Source: Ralstonia sp. SET104 (lineage in GTDB: Bacteria > Pseudomonadota > Gammaproteobacteria > Burkholderiales > Burkholderiaceae). From it: 64,000 nt of DNA. The notes under the pieces were generated by a model. That model saw only the letters and a program-made list of their open reading frames with translations. It had not been told where the DNA came from and searched no databases. The stretch covers positions 1-64,000 of the forward strand of contig NZ_BHVX01000019.1 in NCBI RefSeq assembly GCF_003851545.1. Direction: 5' to 3'. The position numbers and the translations under genes are program-made. This document shows positions 1 through 10,559 of this stretch, piece after piece; within the stretch, counting starts at the first letter, position 1, and every line of letters begins with the position of its first letter.

Positions 1-64
1 GTCCTAGTCGGCGTCAGCATACGGAATGTGGCAATTCAGGCCCACGGAATTGTTCGAAGAACCC

Positions 65-95
65 AAAAAAAGCCGGTCACGCAGACCGGCTTTTT
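65..95. terminator. Bidirectional rho-independent terminator
   Basis: A 7-bp G+C-rich stem (gccggtc / gaccggc) with a 5-nt loop is flanked by seven A on the left and five T on the right, so it can stop transcripts from either direction. It probably ends the small lipoprotein operon on the minus strand and a plus-strand gene lying left of the window. Confidence 0.85.
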
Positions 96-120
96 CATGG
101 GGCGTCGGTTGAGCCGCCCC

Positions 121-273
121 TCAGCAATTGCCCTTCTTCGCCTGCCCCGGCGGGCAGAAGCCGTTGCCCGGGCCGCCTTGCGGCCGTGCAACGGGGCCAT
201 CATCGGGCAGATACACGGCGCAACCGCCCAGCAGCGATGCGCCCAAAAACAGGATGAGGATGATGTTCTTCAT
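121..273 (-). CDS. Small lipoprotein, 50 aa
   Basis: This short reading frame starts MKNIILILFLGASLLGGC, a hydrophobic signal peptide ending in a clear lipobox (LLGGC, Cys18), so the product should be lipidated and membrane-anchored. The mature part is about 33 residues, rich in Gly and Pro, with two more Cys near the C-terminus, and no domain that I recognise. It begins 39 bases downstream of the DUF4382 lipoprotein stop on the same strand and is followed directly by a terminator, so the two are likely co-transcribed. No strong ribosome site is visible. Its function is unknown. The lipobox and position support a real gene. Confidence 0.7.
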   Translation of the reverse strand: MKNIILILFLGASLLGGCAVYLPDDGPVARPQGGPGNGFCPPGQAKKGNC

Positions 274-312
274 TGTGTTGTGAGGGGCGGGCTTCGCCCC
301 TTTTTTCCATCG

Positions 313-1488
313 TTAGAAACTGAAGTTGACGCCGGTCTGGCTTCCGGCCGAGACGTTGACCAAGCTATTCATTGTAGTGCCCGAGGCACTGGTGGCCTGC
401 ACCGAATATTGGCCTGCCGATGCCGGCACCGCTGACAGCGCGATCGGCAGCATCGTGCTGTAGGTGCCCACCAGGGGCGCCGCTGCGGGCAACGCCAGTG
501 AGTATGCACCGGTGTCGAGGTTGGCATTGGTCGAGGTGATCTCGTACGACACCGAGTTGACTGTTTGCAGCGCGCGCAACGTGGCTTGCGCCGATGCGGT
601 GGCCGTGCCCGAGGCGGTATTGGTGGTAGAGGCCGGCAGCGTGATCGGCGTGCCCGTGGTGGAGACCGTGGTCGCGCTGCTGGCGGTGACGGGCACCGTA
701 CGGATGATGCCTGTGGCGTGGCCGCTCGGTAGGGTGTTGTCCACGATCACCACGTCATAAGCGCCATTGGTGCTGCTCTGCACCAGCGGCGACAGTACGA
801 ACTTGCCCGAGGCGTCCGCCACCGTGCCGCGGATGACCTGGCCATTCTGCTCGGCATAGACCGTGGCACCGGCCTGGGAGGCGGGCACGTAGCCGGTAAT
901 CGAACCGCTTACCACCGTGGGCGTTGCCGTGATGACAGGCTTGAGGCTGTAGCCGCCATTGCCCTGTTGCACGATCGATTTGCAGGCATTGAAATCCAGC
1001 ACCAGATCGACCAGCGTGTTGGCCTGCACCGTAAAAGGCTGGATGATCTTGTAACCGCTCTGCGCGGCGCTGGGTGTGGCCAGCGCCTGCTCGGTCGACG
1101 AGCCAGTGACCACCACGGAATTGGCCAGCGTGTTGCCCTGGTTGGCGGATAGAACGAGACGCAGTTGCTGATACTGCCCTGCGGCCAGCGGGGCCGTGCC
1201 CAGATCGGTCAGCACGCCGTTGGTGAGCGAGAGCAGGTCGACCTTCTGAGGCGTGGTCAACACAATATCGGTCCAGCCAGCGTCGGTGTCGGCCGCCGAC
1301 GCGCTGGCGTGCACGCGCACCTTGTTGACGGTGACATAAACGTGATCAAAACCGCAGGACGGTGCATCCGTCATCGAGACATGGAGGGTGCCCGTGCCTG
1401 CACCCGTGCCGCCGTCTCCGCCACCGCATGCTGCGATGAGGAACGGCAGTGGCAGCGCAATCAGGGCATTCCGACAGGTTATTTTCAT
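313..1488 (-). CDS. DUF4382 domain-containing lipoprotein
   Basis: The product is 391 aa. The chosen ATG at 1488 has a good ribosome site (GGAGAG) and opens a lipoprotein signal peptide with lipobox at Cys21 (LIAAC) followed by a Gly-rich linker. Residues about 35-200 match the DUF4382 family (TLHVSMTDAP, then KVRVHAS and an LLSL/LAAGQYQQLRL core). After that comes a carboxypeptidase-regulatory-like beta domain (SITGYVPA, GTVADASGKF). DUF4382 proteins are secreted or surface lipoproteins of unknown role. A longer open frame extends upstream to 1848 but lacks a signal peptide and would bury the lipobox, so it was not used. A 16-bp palindrome lies 53 bases upstream. Confidence 0.85.
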   Translation of the reverse strand: MKITCRNALIALPLPFLIAACGGGDGGTGAGTGTLHVSMTDAPSCGFDHVYVTVNKVRVHASASAADTDAGWTDIVLTTPQKVDLLSLTNGVLTDLGTAPLAAGQYQQLRLVLSANQGNTLANSVVVTGSSTEQALATPSAAQSGYKIIQPFTVQANTLVDLVLDFNACKSIVQQGNGGYSLKPVITATPTVVSGSITGYVPASQAGATVYAEQNGQVIRGTVADASGKFVLSPLVQSSTNGAYDVVIVDNTLPSGHATGIIRTVPVTASSATTVSTTGTPITLPASTTNTASGTATASAQATLRALQTVNSVSYEITSTNANLDTGAYSLALPAAAPLVGTYSTMLPIALSAVPASAGQYSVQATSASGTTMNSLVNVSAGSQTGVNFSF

Positions 1489-1540
1489 CGTTCTCTCCTC
1501 GGTTAGGGGGTGCCGGAAGCATAGGCCCGGGCATCCTGCA

Positions 1541-1556
1541 CAATTTGCGCAAATTG
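1541..1556. promoter_or_regulatory. Perfect 16-bp palindrome, candidate operator
   Basis: caatttgcgcaaattg is its own reverse complement. It lies 53 bases before the DUF4382 lipoprotein start, in the 270-bp gap shared with the divergent metallophosphoesterase gene. This is a plausible site for a dimeric regulator. The regulator is not identifiable from the window. Confidence 0.45.
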
Positions 1557-1758
1557 CAACTACTCGTAACCGGATGAACCCGTGAGAAAGCGCCCGCACT
1601 GACAAGCCGCTGCAACCACCTTCGCTATTTCTGGAGGCTGAGCGGCGTCTTTTCTCACTTTCTTTGCCATGTCGGCATGAGCCGCCATTGACAACGCTCC
1701 CAGCCGCCCCACCTTCCGTGGATACGCCCTCACCAAAACCAAAGGAGCCCGCCCCAGC

Positions 1759-2922
1759 ATGAGTGACGAACCTAACGGCCGCGCAACCCTGTCCCGCGGC
1801 AGGCGCCGCTTCCTTGCGACGACGGTGTTGCTTATGGCGGCGCTGCATCTCTACATCGGATGGCGGTTGCTGCCGGATCTTGGCTTGAACGGCGCGGGCT
1901 GGGCGGCGGGCAGCCTATTCCTGTGCGTATCGGCCGTCATGATTCCCGCCGGAATGGCTGCGCGCTTCGTGATCCGCCCCATCGCGTTGGCAGATCGCGT
2001 TACGTGGTTTGGCACGTTGCTGATGGGCTTGTTTTCGTCGCTGCTGATGCTGACGCTGCTGCGGGACATCGCGCTGATCGTGCTGCCGCGGGCCTATCGC
2101 CATGATTCGGCCCTGCTCGTTGTTGCCCTCACCTTGCTGGTGACGTTGATCGGCTATATCAACGCGCGGCGCATTCCCCGCGTTGCGCGTGTGACGGTGC
2201 CCATTGCGGGCCTGCCCGAGGCGCTGCACGGCTTCACCATCGCGCAGATCACCGATCTGCATGTCGGGCCCACCATCAAGCGGGCGTATGTGGCCGGCGT
2301 GGTCAATCGGCTCAATGCGTTGAATCCCGATCTCATTGCCATGACGGGCGATCTGGTGGACGGCGATGTGCATGCCTTGGGCCCGCATATTGCGCCGCTG
2401 GCCGGCATGTCGGCCAGGCATGGCGTCTTTGCGGTGACGGGCAATCACGAGTACTACTCGGGCGTGGAACAGTGGATATCGGAATACGAGCGATTGGGCA
2501 TGCGCGTGTTGATGAACGAGCATGCGGTGGTCGAGCACAACGGCGCACCGCTGGTCGTTGCCGGCGTGACGGACTTCAGCGCCGGCAAATTCGACGCCGC
2601 GCAGGCGAGCGATCCGGCTCGGGCGCTGACAGGGGCGCCAGCCGGCGTGACGCCCACCATCCTCCTCGCACATCAACCACGCAGCGCTCCTGCCGCCGCC
2701 GATGCTGGCTTCGACCTGCAGTTGTCAGGGCACACCCATGGTGGTCAGTTCTGGCCGTGGGGCCTTTTTGTTCCGCTGCAGCAGCCTTTTACGGCCGGAC
2801 TGCACAGCCTGGGGCGCCTGTGGATTTACACCAGCCGCGGCACGGGATATTGGGGCCCGCCAAAGCGGTTCGGTGCGCCGTCTGAAATTACGCTGTTACG
2901 CCTGGAGCCGGCCGTCGGCTGA
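1759..2922 (+). CDS. Membrane-anchored metallophosphoesterase (YkuE/YaeI-like)
   Basis: The product is 387 aa. The N-terminal 140 residues hold about four hydrophobic membrane segments, and the calcineurin-like phosphoesterase domain fills the rest. All metal-binding blocks are visible: ITDLHVGP near 164-171 (Asp166, His168), TGDLVDGD near 196-203, GNHEYY near 228-233, an AHQPR block, and GHTHGGQF near the C-terminus. Family members are two-metal phosphohydrolases, and YaeI/LpxG-type relatives act on lipid or phospholipid head groups at the membrane. The exact substrate here is not inferable. The ATG follows an AAGGAG site at slightly long spacing. It stands alone between divergent and decayed neighbours. 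Confidence 0.88.
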   Translation: MSDEPNGRATLSRGRRRFLATTVLLMAALHLYIGWRLLPDLGLNGAGWAAGSLFLCVSAVMIPAGMAARFVIRPIALADRVTWFGTLLMGLFSSLLMLTLLRDIALIVLPRAYRHDSALLVVALTLLVTLIGYINARRIPRVARVTVPIAGLPEALHGFTIAQITDLHVGPTIKRAYVAGVVNRLNALNPDLIAMTGDLVDGDVHALGPHIAPLAGMSARHGVFAVTGNHEYYSGVEQWISEYERLGMRVLMNEHAVVEHNGAPLVVAGVTDFSAGKFDAAQASDPARALTGAPAGVTPTILLAHQPRSAPAAADAGFDLQLSGHTHGGQFWPWGLFVPLQQPFTAGLHSLGRLWIYTSRGTGYWGPPKRFGAPSEITLLRLEPAVG

Positions 2923-2954
2923 TGCCGGTTGGTCAAGCTAGGATCGCCCACTGA

Positions 2955-3155
2955 CTGCCACGTCTGCACCCACCATGTCGTTCAATCGCCCTCGCTGGCG
3001 GAGGCCAACCGCCGGACTTGCGCGTGAGCATTGACGTGGCCGTGATGCCAGAAGACGGCACCGAAATCACCACCCTGCTCGACCAGGCCGATCGCGAGAT
3101 GTACGCCGCCAAGCGCTTGCGCAAGCAAGCGCAAATGGCTGCCGCCTCGCAATGA
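2955..3155 (+). pseudogene. Remnant of a GGDEF (diguanylate cyclase) gene, C-terminal tail only
   Basis: In the frame ending at the TGA at 3153-3155 the translation includes LRVSIDVAVMPEDG and LLDQADREMYAAKRL. These are the last strand and final helix typical of GGDEF domains (S-x-G-x-A, then AD-x-x-MY-x-AK). The GGDEF active site and everything upstream are missing. A TGA at 2952 closes the frame just before, and there is no plausible start. I read it as the leftover 3' end of a diguanylate cyclase gene, presumably non-functional. Confidence 0.7.
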
Positions 3156-3303
3156 CGCTTCGCACTGACGCAACGCGCTGCGCTTCACATCAGCACCTCC
3201 CGATACGTCCAGCATCGATATGCACGGCGGAGGCAATCATCATTGATGACGGTAGCCAAACGCTCGGATACTGACCACCATGCGTACATATAAGGGAGCC
3301 ACG

Positions 3304-3519
3304 ATGAATGCCACCGTCATTCTTGAATCCGTCCTGACATGTCCGCACTGCGGCTTTGCGCAGCGGCAGACCATGCCGACCGATGCCTGCGTCTTCTTTC
3401 ATGAATGCCCGGCTTGCCGCGCGCTGCTGCGCCCAAAGCCGGGCGATTGCTGCGTGTTCTGCTCCTACGGTTCGGTGAAGTGCCCGCCGGTGCAGCAGCA
3501 ACGCGGCTGCTGCGGCTAG
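3304..3519 (+). CDS. GDCCVxC domain-containing protein, 71 aa
   Basis: The protein is small and Cys-rich. The start at 3304 follows a GGGAG site. A CPHC pair at 13-16 and a CPAC pair at 35-38 look like a zinc ribbon, and the family signature GDCCVFCSYGSVKCPP spans about 48-62. As I recall, relatives are catalogued as GDCCVxC (seleno)proteins because some carry selenocysteine in the motif; this one uses Cys throughout. The biochemical role is unknown, but a redox or metal-handling function fits the Cys pairs. It lies 4 bases from the convergent recG stop. An upstream in-frame ATG at 3280 has no ribosome site and was rejected. Confidence 0.85.
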   Translation: MNATVILESVLTCPHCGFAQRQTMPTDACVFFHECPACRALLRPKPGDCCVFCSYGSVKCPPVQQQRGCCG

Positions 3520-3523
3520 CGCG

Positions 3524-5668
3524 CTAGACGCGCAGGTAGTGCTCCCGCTCGCCCAGCCAGCGCTTGAGGTGCGTATCCACGGCTTCGGGAAAGCGCGCCA
3601 GCATGGCGTCCGCCGCGCTCTGGGCGAATTCGACGAGCCACGCATCGTGATTCAGATCGGCAAAGCGCAGCATGGCCTCGCCCGATTGGCGCGCACCGAG
3701 AAACTCACCGGGGCCGCGAATCTCCAGATCGCGCCGGGCGATCTCGAAACCGTCGGTGGTCTCGCGCATGGTCTGCAGGCGCTGCTTGGCGGTGGGCGAT
3801 AGCGGCGCCTGGTACAGCAGCACACACACCGATTCCGCCGTGCCGCGCCCCACGCGCCCGCGCAACTGATGCAACTGCGCGAGGCCGAAGCGCTCGGCAT
3901 GCTCGATCACCATCAATGAGGCGTTGGGCACATCGACGCCCACTTCAATGACAGTCGTGGCCACCAGCACGTGCAACTCACCACCGGCAAAGGCGCTCAT
4001 CACGGCGGCCTTCTCGGTGGAGGGCAAGCGGCCGTGCACGAGGCCCACCTTCAAGCCCTCCAGGCTCTGCGAAAGCGTCTCGAAGGTTTCGACGGCCGTC
4101 TGCAGTTGCAGCGCCTCGCTCTCTTCAATCAACGGACAGACCCAGTAGACCTGGCGCCCTTCTCGCGCGGCGGCGTAGATGCGCTCGATCACCTCGTCGC
4201 GGCGCGCGTCGTTCACCAGACGCGTGACGATGGGTGTGCGGCCGGGCGGCAACTCATCGATGGCGGAGACATCGAGATCGGCGTAGTACGTCATCGCCAG
4301 CGTGCGCGGGATGGGCGTGGCGGACATCATGAGTTGGTGCGGCACTTGGGCGTTGGCAACCGGCGCATCGCCGTTGCTCGCTTTGCCGCGCAGGGCCAAC
4401 CGCTGCGCCACGCCAAAGCGGTGCTGTTCATCCACCACAGCCAGGCCGAGGCGCGCGAACGTCACCGCATCCTGAATCAACGCGTGCGTACCGATCACGA
4501 GTTGCGCCTTGCCGGCCGCCACGCGCGCGGCAGCCTCGTCCTTTTGCTTGCGCTTGAGGCTGCCGGCCAGCCAGACGATGTCCACGCCCAGTGGTTCGAG
4601 CCACGCAGACAGCTTGCGATAGTGTTGCTCGGCCAGCAGTTCGGTCGGCGCCATCAGCGCGGCCTGCCAGCCGGCATCGATGGCCTGGCACGCGGCCAGC
4701 GCGGCAATGACGGTTTTGCCGCTGCCAACGTCGCCCTGCAGCAGCCGCTGCATCGGGTACGGGTGCGCGAGGTCGGCGCGGATCTCTTCCCACACGCGGG
4801 CCTGGGCACCGGTCAGCTTGAACGGCAACGCAGCCATGAAACGCGCGAGTAGTCCGTCCTTGCCACTGTCGCGCAGGACGGGCGCGTTGCGCATGCGGCG
4901 CGCGGCCTGCGCACGCTTGAGCGAAAGCTGCTGCGACAACAGCTCATCAAACTTGATGCGCAGCCACGCCGGATGCGTGCGCTCGACGAGGCTGTGTTCG
5001 TCAACATCAGGCGCCGGTTGGTGCAGCAGGCGCACAGCATCGGCCGGTGCCATCAGCTTGAGCGGCGCGAGCGGCCCGCTGAGGAGGCTGTTCGGCAGCG
5101 TCTCCGGCAGCAGTGTGCGCGTGAGCGCATTCAGAATCGCCTTGCGCAAATACGCCTGTGCCACACCCGCCGTGCTCGGATAAACCGGTGTCAGGCGATC
5201 GGGCAATGCCTCATCGGGGGCGACGGCGCGCACGGTTGGGTGAACCATTTCCTCGCCGAAGAAGCCGCCGCGCACCTCGCCGCGCACGCGCAGGCGCACG
5301 CCTTCGGCCATCTGCTTGACCTGGCTGCCGTAAAAATTCAGGAAGCGCAAAACAAGTTCGCCGGAATCATCAGCGATATGCACGACGAGCTGCCGGCGCG
5401 GCCGGAACGCCACCTCATTGCGCGTAACCGTGCCCTCCACCTGCGCGGCCCACCCGGTGTTGGCGCGAGCGCAGGCCTCGGCGATGGTCAGGAGCGTGGT
5501 TTCGTCCTCGTAGCGCATCGGCAGATGCAGGACGAGATCGACGTCGCGGTGCAGGCCGAGCTTGGCGAGTTTGTCCGCCGGGCGGGCCGTTTTGGTGGTT
5601 TTGGCAGGCTTGTCCGTGGCAGTCGCGCGTCTTGGCTTCGGCGCCGGCGCAGTATCAGCGTCGGGCAT
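3524..5668 (-). CDS. recG: ATP-dependent DNA helicase RecG
   Basis: This is a superfamily 2 helicase that regresses stalled replication forks and moves Holliday junctions. The product is about 714 aa from the chosen ATG. It has an N-terminal wedge/OB region (KLGLHRDVDLVLHLPMRYED), motif I QGDVGSGKTVIA, motif II DEQHRFG, motif III MSATPIPRTLAM, VATTVIEVGVDVPNA and the final motif VI GRVGRG. The C-terminal RecG block ends with ERLGEREHYLRV-like sequence and is complete. A longer frame opens at 5794 but runs through a low-complexity Arg/Pro segment into the queA promoter. The ATG at 5668 gives a length closer to the family (about 690-700), though its ribosome site is weak. It is divergent from queA. 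Confidence 0.95.
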   Translation of the reverse strand: MPDADTAPAPKPRRATATDKPAKTTKTARPADKLAKLGLHRDVDLVLHLPMRYEDETTLLTIAEACARANTGWAAQVEGTVTRNEVAFRPRRQLVVHIADDSGELVLRFLNFYGSQVKQMAEGVRLRVRGEVRGGFFGEEMVHPTVRAVAPDEALPDRLTPVYPSTAGVAQAYLRKAILNALTRTLLPETLPNSLLSGPLAPLKLMAPADAVRLLHQPAPDVDEHSLVERTHPAWLRIKFDELLSQQLSLKRAQAARRMRNAPVLRDSGKDGLLARFMAALPFKLTGAQARVWEEIRADLAHPYPMQRLLQGDVGSGKTVIAALAACQAIDAGWQAALMAPTELLAEQHYRKLSAWLEPLGVDIVWLAGSLKRKQKDEAAARVAAGKAQLVIGTHALIQDAVTFARLGLAVVDEQHRFGVAQRLALRGKASNGDAPVANAQVPHQLMMSATPIPRTLAMTYYADLDVSAIDELPPGRTPIVTRLVNDARRDEVIERIYAAAREGRQVYWVCPLIEESEALQLQTAVETFETLSQSLEGLKVGLVHGRLPSTEKAAVMSAFAGGELHVLVATTVIEVGVDVPNASLMVIEHAERFGLAQLHQLRGRVGRGTAESVCVLLYQAPLSPTAKQRLQTMRETTDGFEIARRDLEIRGPGEFLGARQSGEAMLRFADLNHDAWLVEFAQSAADAMLARFPEAVDTHLKRWLGEREHYLRV

Positions 5669-5799
5669 AGGAGCAGCATCAGTGGCGGAACGGGCGCGAG
5701 GCGGCACAGGGCGTTTACAATAGCGAACTTTGCGAGTCGCCCGATTGTACCGGCGCCCGCCACCTTCACTTGGCGCAATCCACGTCTGCGCCACTTTTC

Positions 5800-8027
<2,228 letters not shown>

Positions 8028-8132
8028 CACCCCTCCACAGGGCGCCAGGCTCGCCCATTTGCCGCAGCACCGCAATGGTAGAATGTCGGGTCCGATTTTT
8101 GACCGATTGACGAACCATTACGGAGTTCTGAC

Positions 8133-8465
8133 GTGTTCCTGATTTCCGACGCTTACGCGCAAACTGCACCGGCTGCTGGTGGTGCCGCGGGTGGCCTGAT
8201 GAGCTTCCTGCCCATCATCCTGATGTTCGTGGTGCTGTGGTTCATCATGATCCGCCCGCAAATGAAGCGCCAGAAAGAAACCAAGACGATGCTCGAAGCC
8301 CTGGCCAAGGGCGACGAAGTCGTCACCGCCGGCGGCATTCTGGGCAAGGTGACCAAGGTGGCTGAGCAATACGTCACCGTGGAGATCGCTGCCAACACTG
8401 AAATCACCGTCCAGAAGAGTGCCGTGACGACCGTGCTGCCCAAGGGCACGCTCAAGGCGCTGTAA
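8133..8465 (+). CDS. yajC: Sec translocon accessory protein YajC
   Basis: This is a 110-aa inner-membrane protein that joins SecD and SecF in the accessory complex of the SecYEG channel. The GTG start follows a GGAG site. One transmembrane helix (LMSFLPIILMFVVLWFIMI) is followed by the hallmark RPQMKRQKE, then a cytoplasmic SH3-like domain with GDEVVTAGGILGKV. The order tgt-yajC-secD-secF is the classic bacterial arrangement, which supports the call. Confidence 0.96.
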   Translation: MFLISDAYAQTAPAAGGAAGGLMSFLPIILMFVVLWFIMIRPQMKRQKETKTMLEALAKGDEVVTAGGILGKVTKVAEQYVTVEIAANTEITVQKSAVTTVLPKGTLKAL

Positions 8466-8475
8466 TCGGCCCATC

Positions 8476-8506
8476 CCGGCGCCGCGCACGATTGCGCAGG
8501 CGCCGG
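8476..8506 (+). other. Strong RNA hairpin between yajC and secD
   Basis: A 13-bp G+C-rich stem (ccggcgcc plus gcgca, loop cgat) with a single bulged A lies 11 bases after the yajC stop. No T-run follows, so it is not a standard terminator. It may protect the 3' end of an upstream message or lower secDF expression relative to yajC. Confidence 0.5.
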
Positions 8507-8590
8507 AACTCCAGGCAGCGCCTATTCTAAGAATCCGCGCCCGCGCCCCTCGCGGGGGGTCGCCTCACTGCCGCCTCTCTGCATTCCAAG

Positions 8591-10480
8591 ATGAATCGCT
8601 ATCCGCTCTGGAAATACCTTGTGATCCTGGTGGCGCTTGCCATCGGGTTCCTCTATACGCTGCCGAACTTCTTCGGTGAGGCGCCTGCCGTGCAGGTGTC
8701 CTCGGGCAAGGCCACCGTCAAGGTCGATCTGAACGTGCAAAAGCAGGTCGAGAGCCTGCTGGCTGCGGCCAGCATCCAGCCCAATGGCGTGTTCTTCGAC
8801 AACAACGGCACCTCCGCCAGCGTGCGCGTGCGTTTTGCCGATACCGACACACAGCTCAAGGCCAAGGACATCCTGGCCCGTGGCCTGAACACCGACCAAG
8901 CCGACCCGACCTACATCGTCGCGCTGAACTTGCTGCCGGGTTCGCCGCGCTGGCTCAGTGGAGCGCCGTTCTTTGCCAAGCCGATGTTTCTGGGGCTGGA
9001 TTTGCGCGGTGGCGTGCACTTCCTGTTGCAGGTCGACATGAACGGCGCTGTGACGAAGAAACTCGACTCGTTGGCCGGTGACATCCGCACGCAACTGCGC
9101 GACAAGGGCATCCGCCACAGCGGTATCGATCGCAACGGCAGCACGATCGTCATCAAGTTCAGCAACCCCGAAGACGCCGACCGTGCCCGAGGGCTGCTGG
9201 CCGACTCGACACGCGAACTGGCCTACAACGTAGACAAGAGCGCCGACGGCGCCACGCTCACGGGCACCTTCACCGCCGCCGCGATGAAGGAAGTGCAGGA
9301 CAACGCGGTCAAGCAGAACATCGTCACGCTGCATAACCGGGTGAACGAACTCGGCGTAGCTGAACCGGTGATCCAGCAACAGGGCCCGGACCGCATCGTC
9401 GTGCAACTGCCTGGCGTGCAGGACACCGCCAAGGCCAAGGACATCATTGGCCGAACCGCAACACTGGAAGCGCGCCTGGCCGATCCGAATGCGCCGCTGG
9501 CGCCGCGCGCCGGCGACCCGGTGCCGCTGGGCGACGAGCTCTTCACGCAAGGCCGCAGCGCCCCGGTGCTGCTGCAGAAGCAGGTGATCTTCACGGGTGA
9601 CCGCATCACCAGCGCCTCGGCCGGCTTTGACCAGAACCACAACTCGTCGGTCGACATCACGCTCGACGGCCAAGGCGGCCGCATGCTGCGCGATGTCTCG
9701 CGCGACAATATCGGCAAACGCATGGGCATCGTGCTCTTTGAAAAGGGCAAGGGCGAAGTGCTGACGGTAGCGACCATCCAGTCCGAACTGGGTTCGCGCT
9801 TCCAGATTACCGGCATGGGTTCGACCGAGGCGGCTTCCGACCTGGCGCTGCTGCTGCGGGCAGGTTCCCTGGCGGCCCCGATGGAGATCATCGAAGAGCG
9901 CACCATTGGCCCGTCCCTGGGTGCCGACAACATCAAGAAAGGCTTTGATTCGGCGCTGTACGGCTTCCTGGCCGTCTCGACGTTCATGGTGCTGTACTAC
10001 TTGCTGTTCGGCGCGTTCTCGGTGATCTCGCTGGGCGTGAATGTGTTCCTGCTGATCGCGCTGTTGTCGATGCTGCAGGCCACGCTCACGCTGCCGGGTA
10101 TCGCGGCGATCGCGCTGGCGCTGGGCATGGCCATTGACGCGAACGTGCTGATCAACGAACGCGTGCGTGAAGAACTGCGCAACGGCGCATCGGCGCAGAT
10201 GGCCATTGCTGCCGGCTTCGACCGCGCCTGGGCCACCATCCTGGACTCGAACGTGACGACGCTGATCGCAGGTCTGGCGCTGATCGCCTTCGGCTCGGGC
10301 CCGGTGCGCGGCTTCGCCATCGTGCACTGCCTGGGGATCGGCACTTCCATGTTCTCAGCGGTGTTCTTCAACCGCGGTCTGGTGAACCTCTGGTACGGCC
10401 GCAAGAAGAAGCTGCAGAGCGTCGCCATCGGGCAGGTGTGGAAGCCGGGCAATACGAACACGGAATCGCCCGCCAAGTAA
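8591..10480 (+). CDS. secD: Protein translocase subunit SecD
   Basis: SecD uses the proton motive force with SecF to pull preproteins out on the periplasmic side of SecYEG. The 629-aa product has an N-terminal transmembrane helix (YLVILVALAIGFLYTLPNFF), a large periplasmic domain starting with the D1-type block MFLGLDLRGGVHFLLQVDM, and five C-terminal membrane segments. The last part carries GIAAIALALGMAIDANVLINERVREEL, where Asp is the conserved proton-path residue. The ribosome site is poor. secF follows after 79 bases. Confidence 0.97.
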   Translation: MNRYPLWKYLVILVALAIGFLYTLPNFFGEAPAVQVSSGKATVKVDLNVQKQVESLLAAASIQPNGVFFDNNGTSASVRVRFADTDTQLKAKDILARGLNTDQADPTYIVALNLLPGSPRWLSGAPFFAKPMFLGLDLRGGVHFLLQVDMNGAVTKKLDSLAGDIRTQLRDKGIRHSGIDRNGSTIVIKFSNPEDADRARGLLADSTRELAYNVDKSADGATLTGTFTAAAMKEVQDNAVKQNIVTLHNRVNELGVAEPVIQQQGPDRIVVQLPGVQDTAKAKDIIGRTATLEARLADPNAPLAPRAGDPVPLGDELFTQGRSAPVLLQKQVIFTGDRITSASAGFDQNHNSSVDITLDGQGGRMLRDVSRDNIGKRMGIVLFEKGKGEVLTVATIQSELGSRFQITGMGSTEAASDLALLLRAGSLAAPMEIIEERTIGPSLGADNIKKGFDSALYGFLAVSTFMVLYYLLFGAFSVISLGVNVFLLIALLSMLQATLTLPGIAAIALALGMAIDANVLINERVREELRNGASAQMAIAAGFDRAWATILDSNVTTLIAGLALIAFGSGPVRGFAIVHCLGIGTSMFSAVFFNRGLVNLWYGRKKKLQSVAIGQVWKPGNTNTESPAK

Positions 10481-10559
10481 TCCCGCCACCCACAACGAAT
10501 CTCGCATAACCGGCACCGCCCCGACACGATGATGGAGCGGTTGCCACAAAGGGCAGACC

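Noticed and set aside
5669-5794. N-terminal extension of RecG to 5794
   Set aside because: It would overlap the queA promoter area and adds Arg/Pro-rich sequence unlike RecG proteins. The ATG at 5668 gives a family-like length, although its ribosome site is weak.
8522-10327. 601-codon minus-strand open frame
   Set aside because: It is antisense to secD, with Arg/Gln/His-rich nonsense composition.
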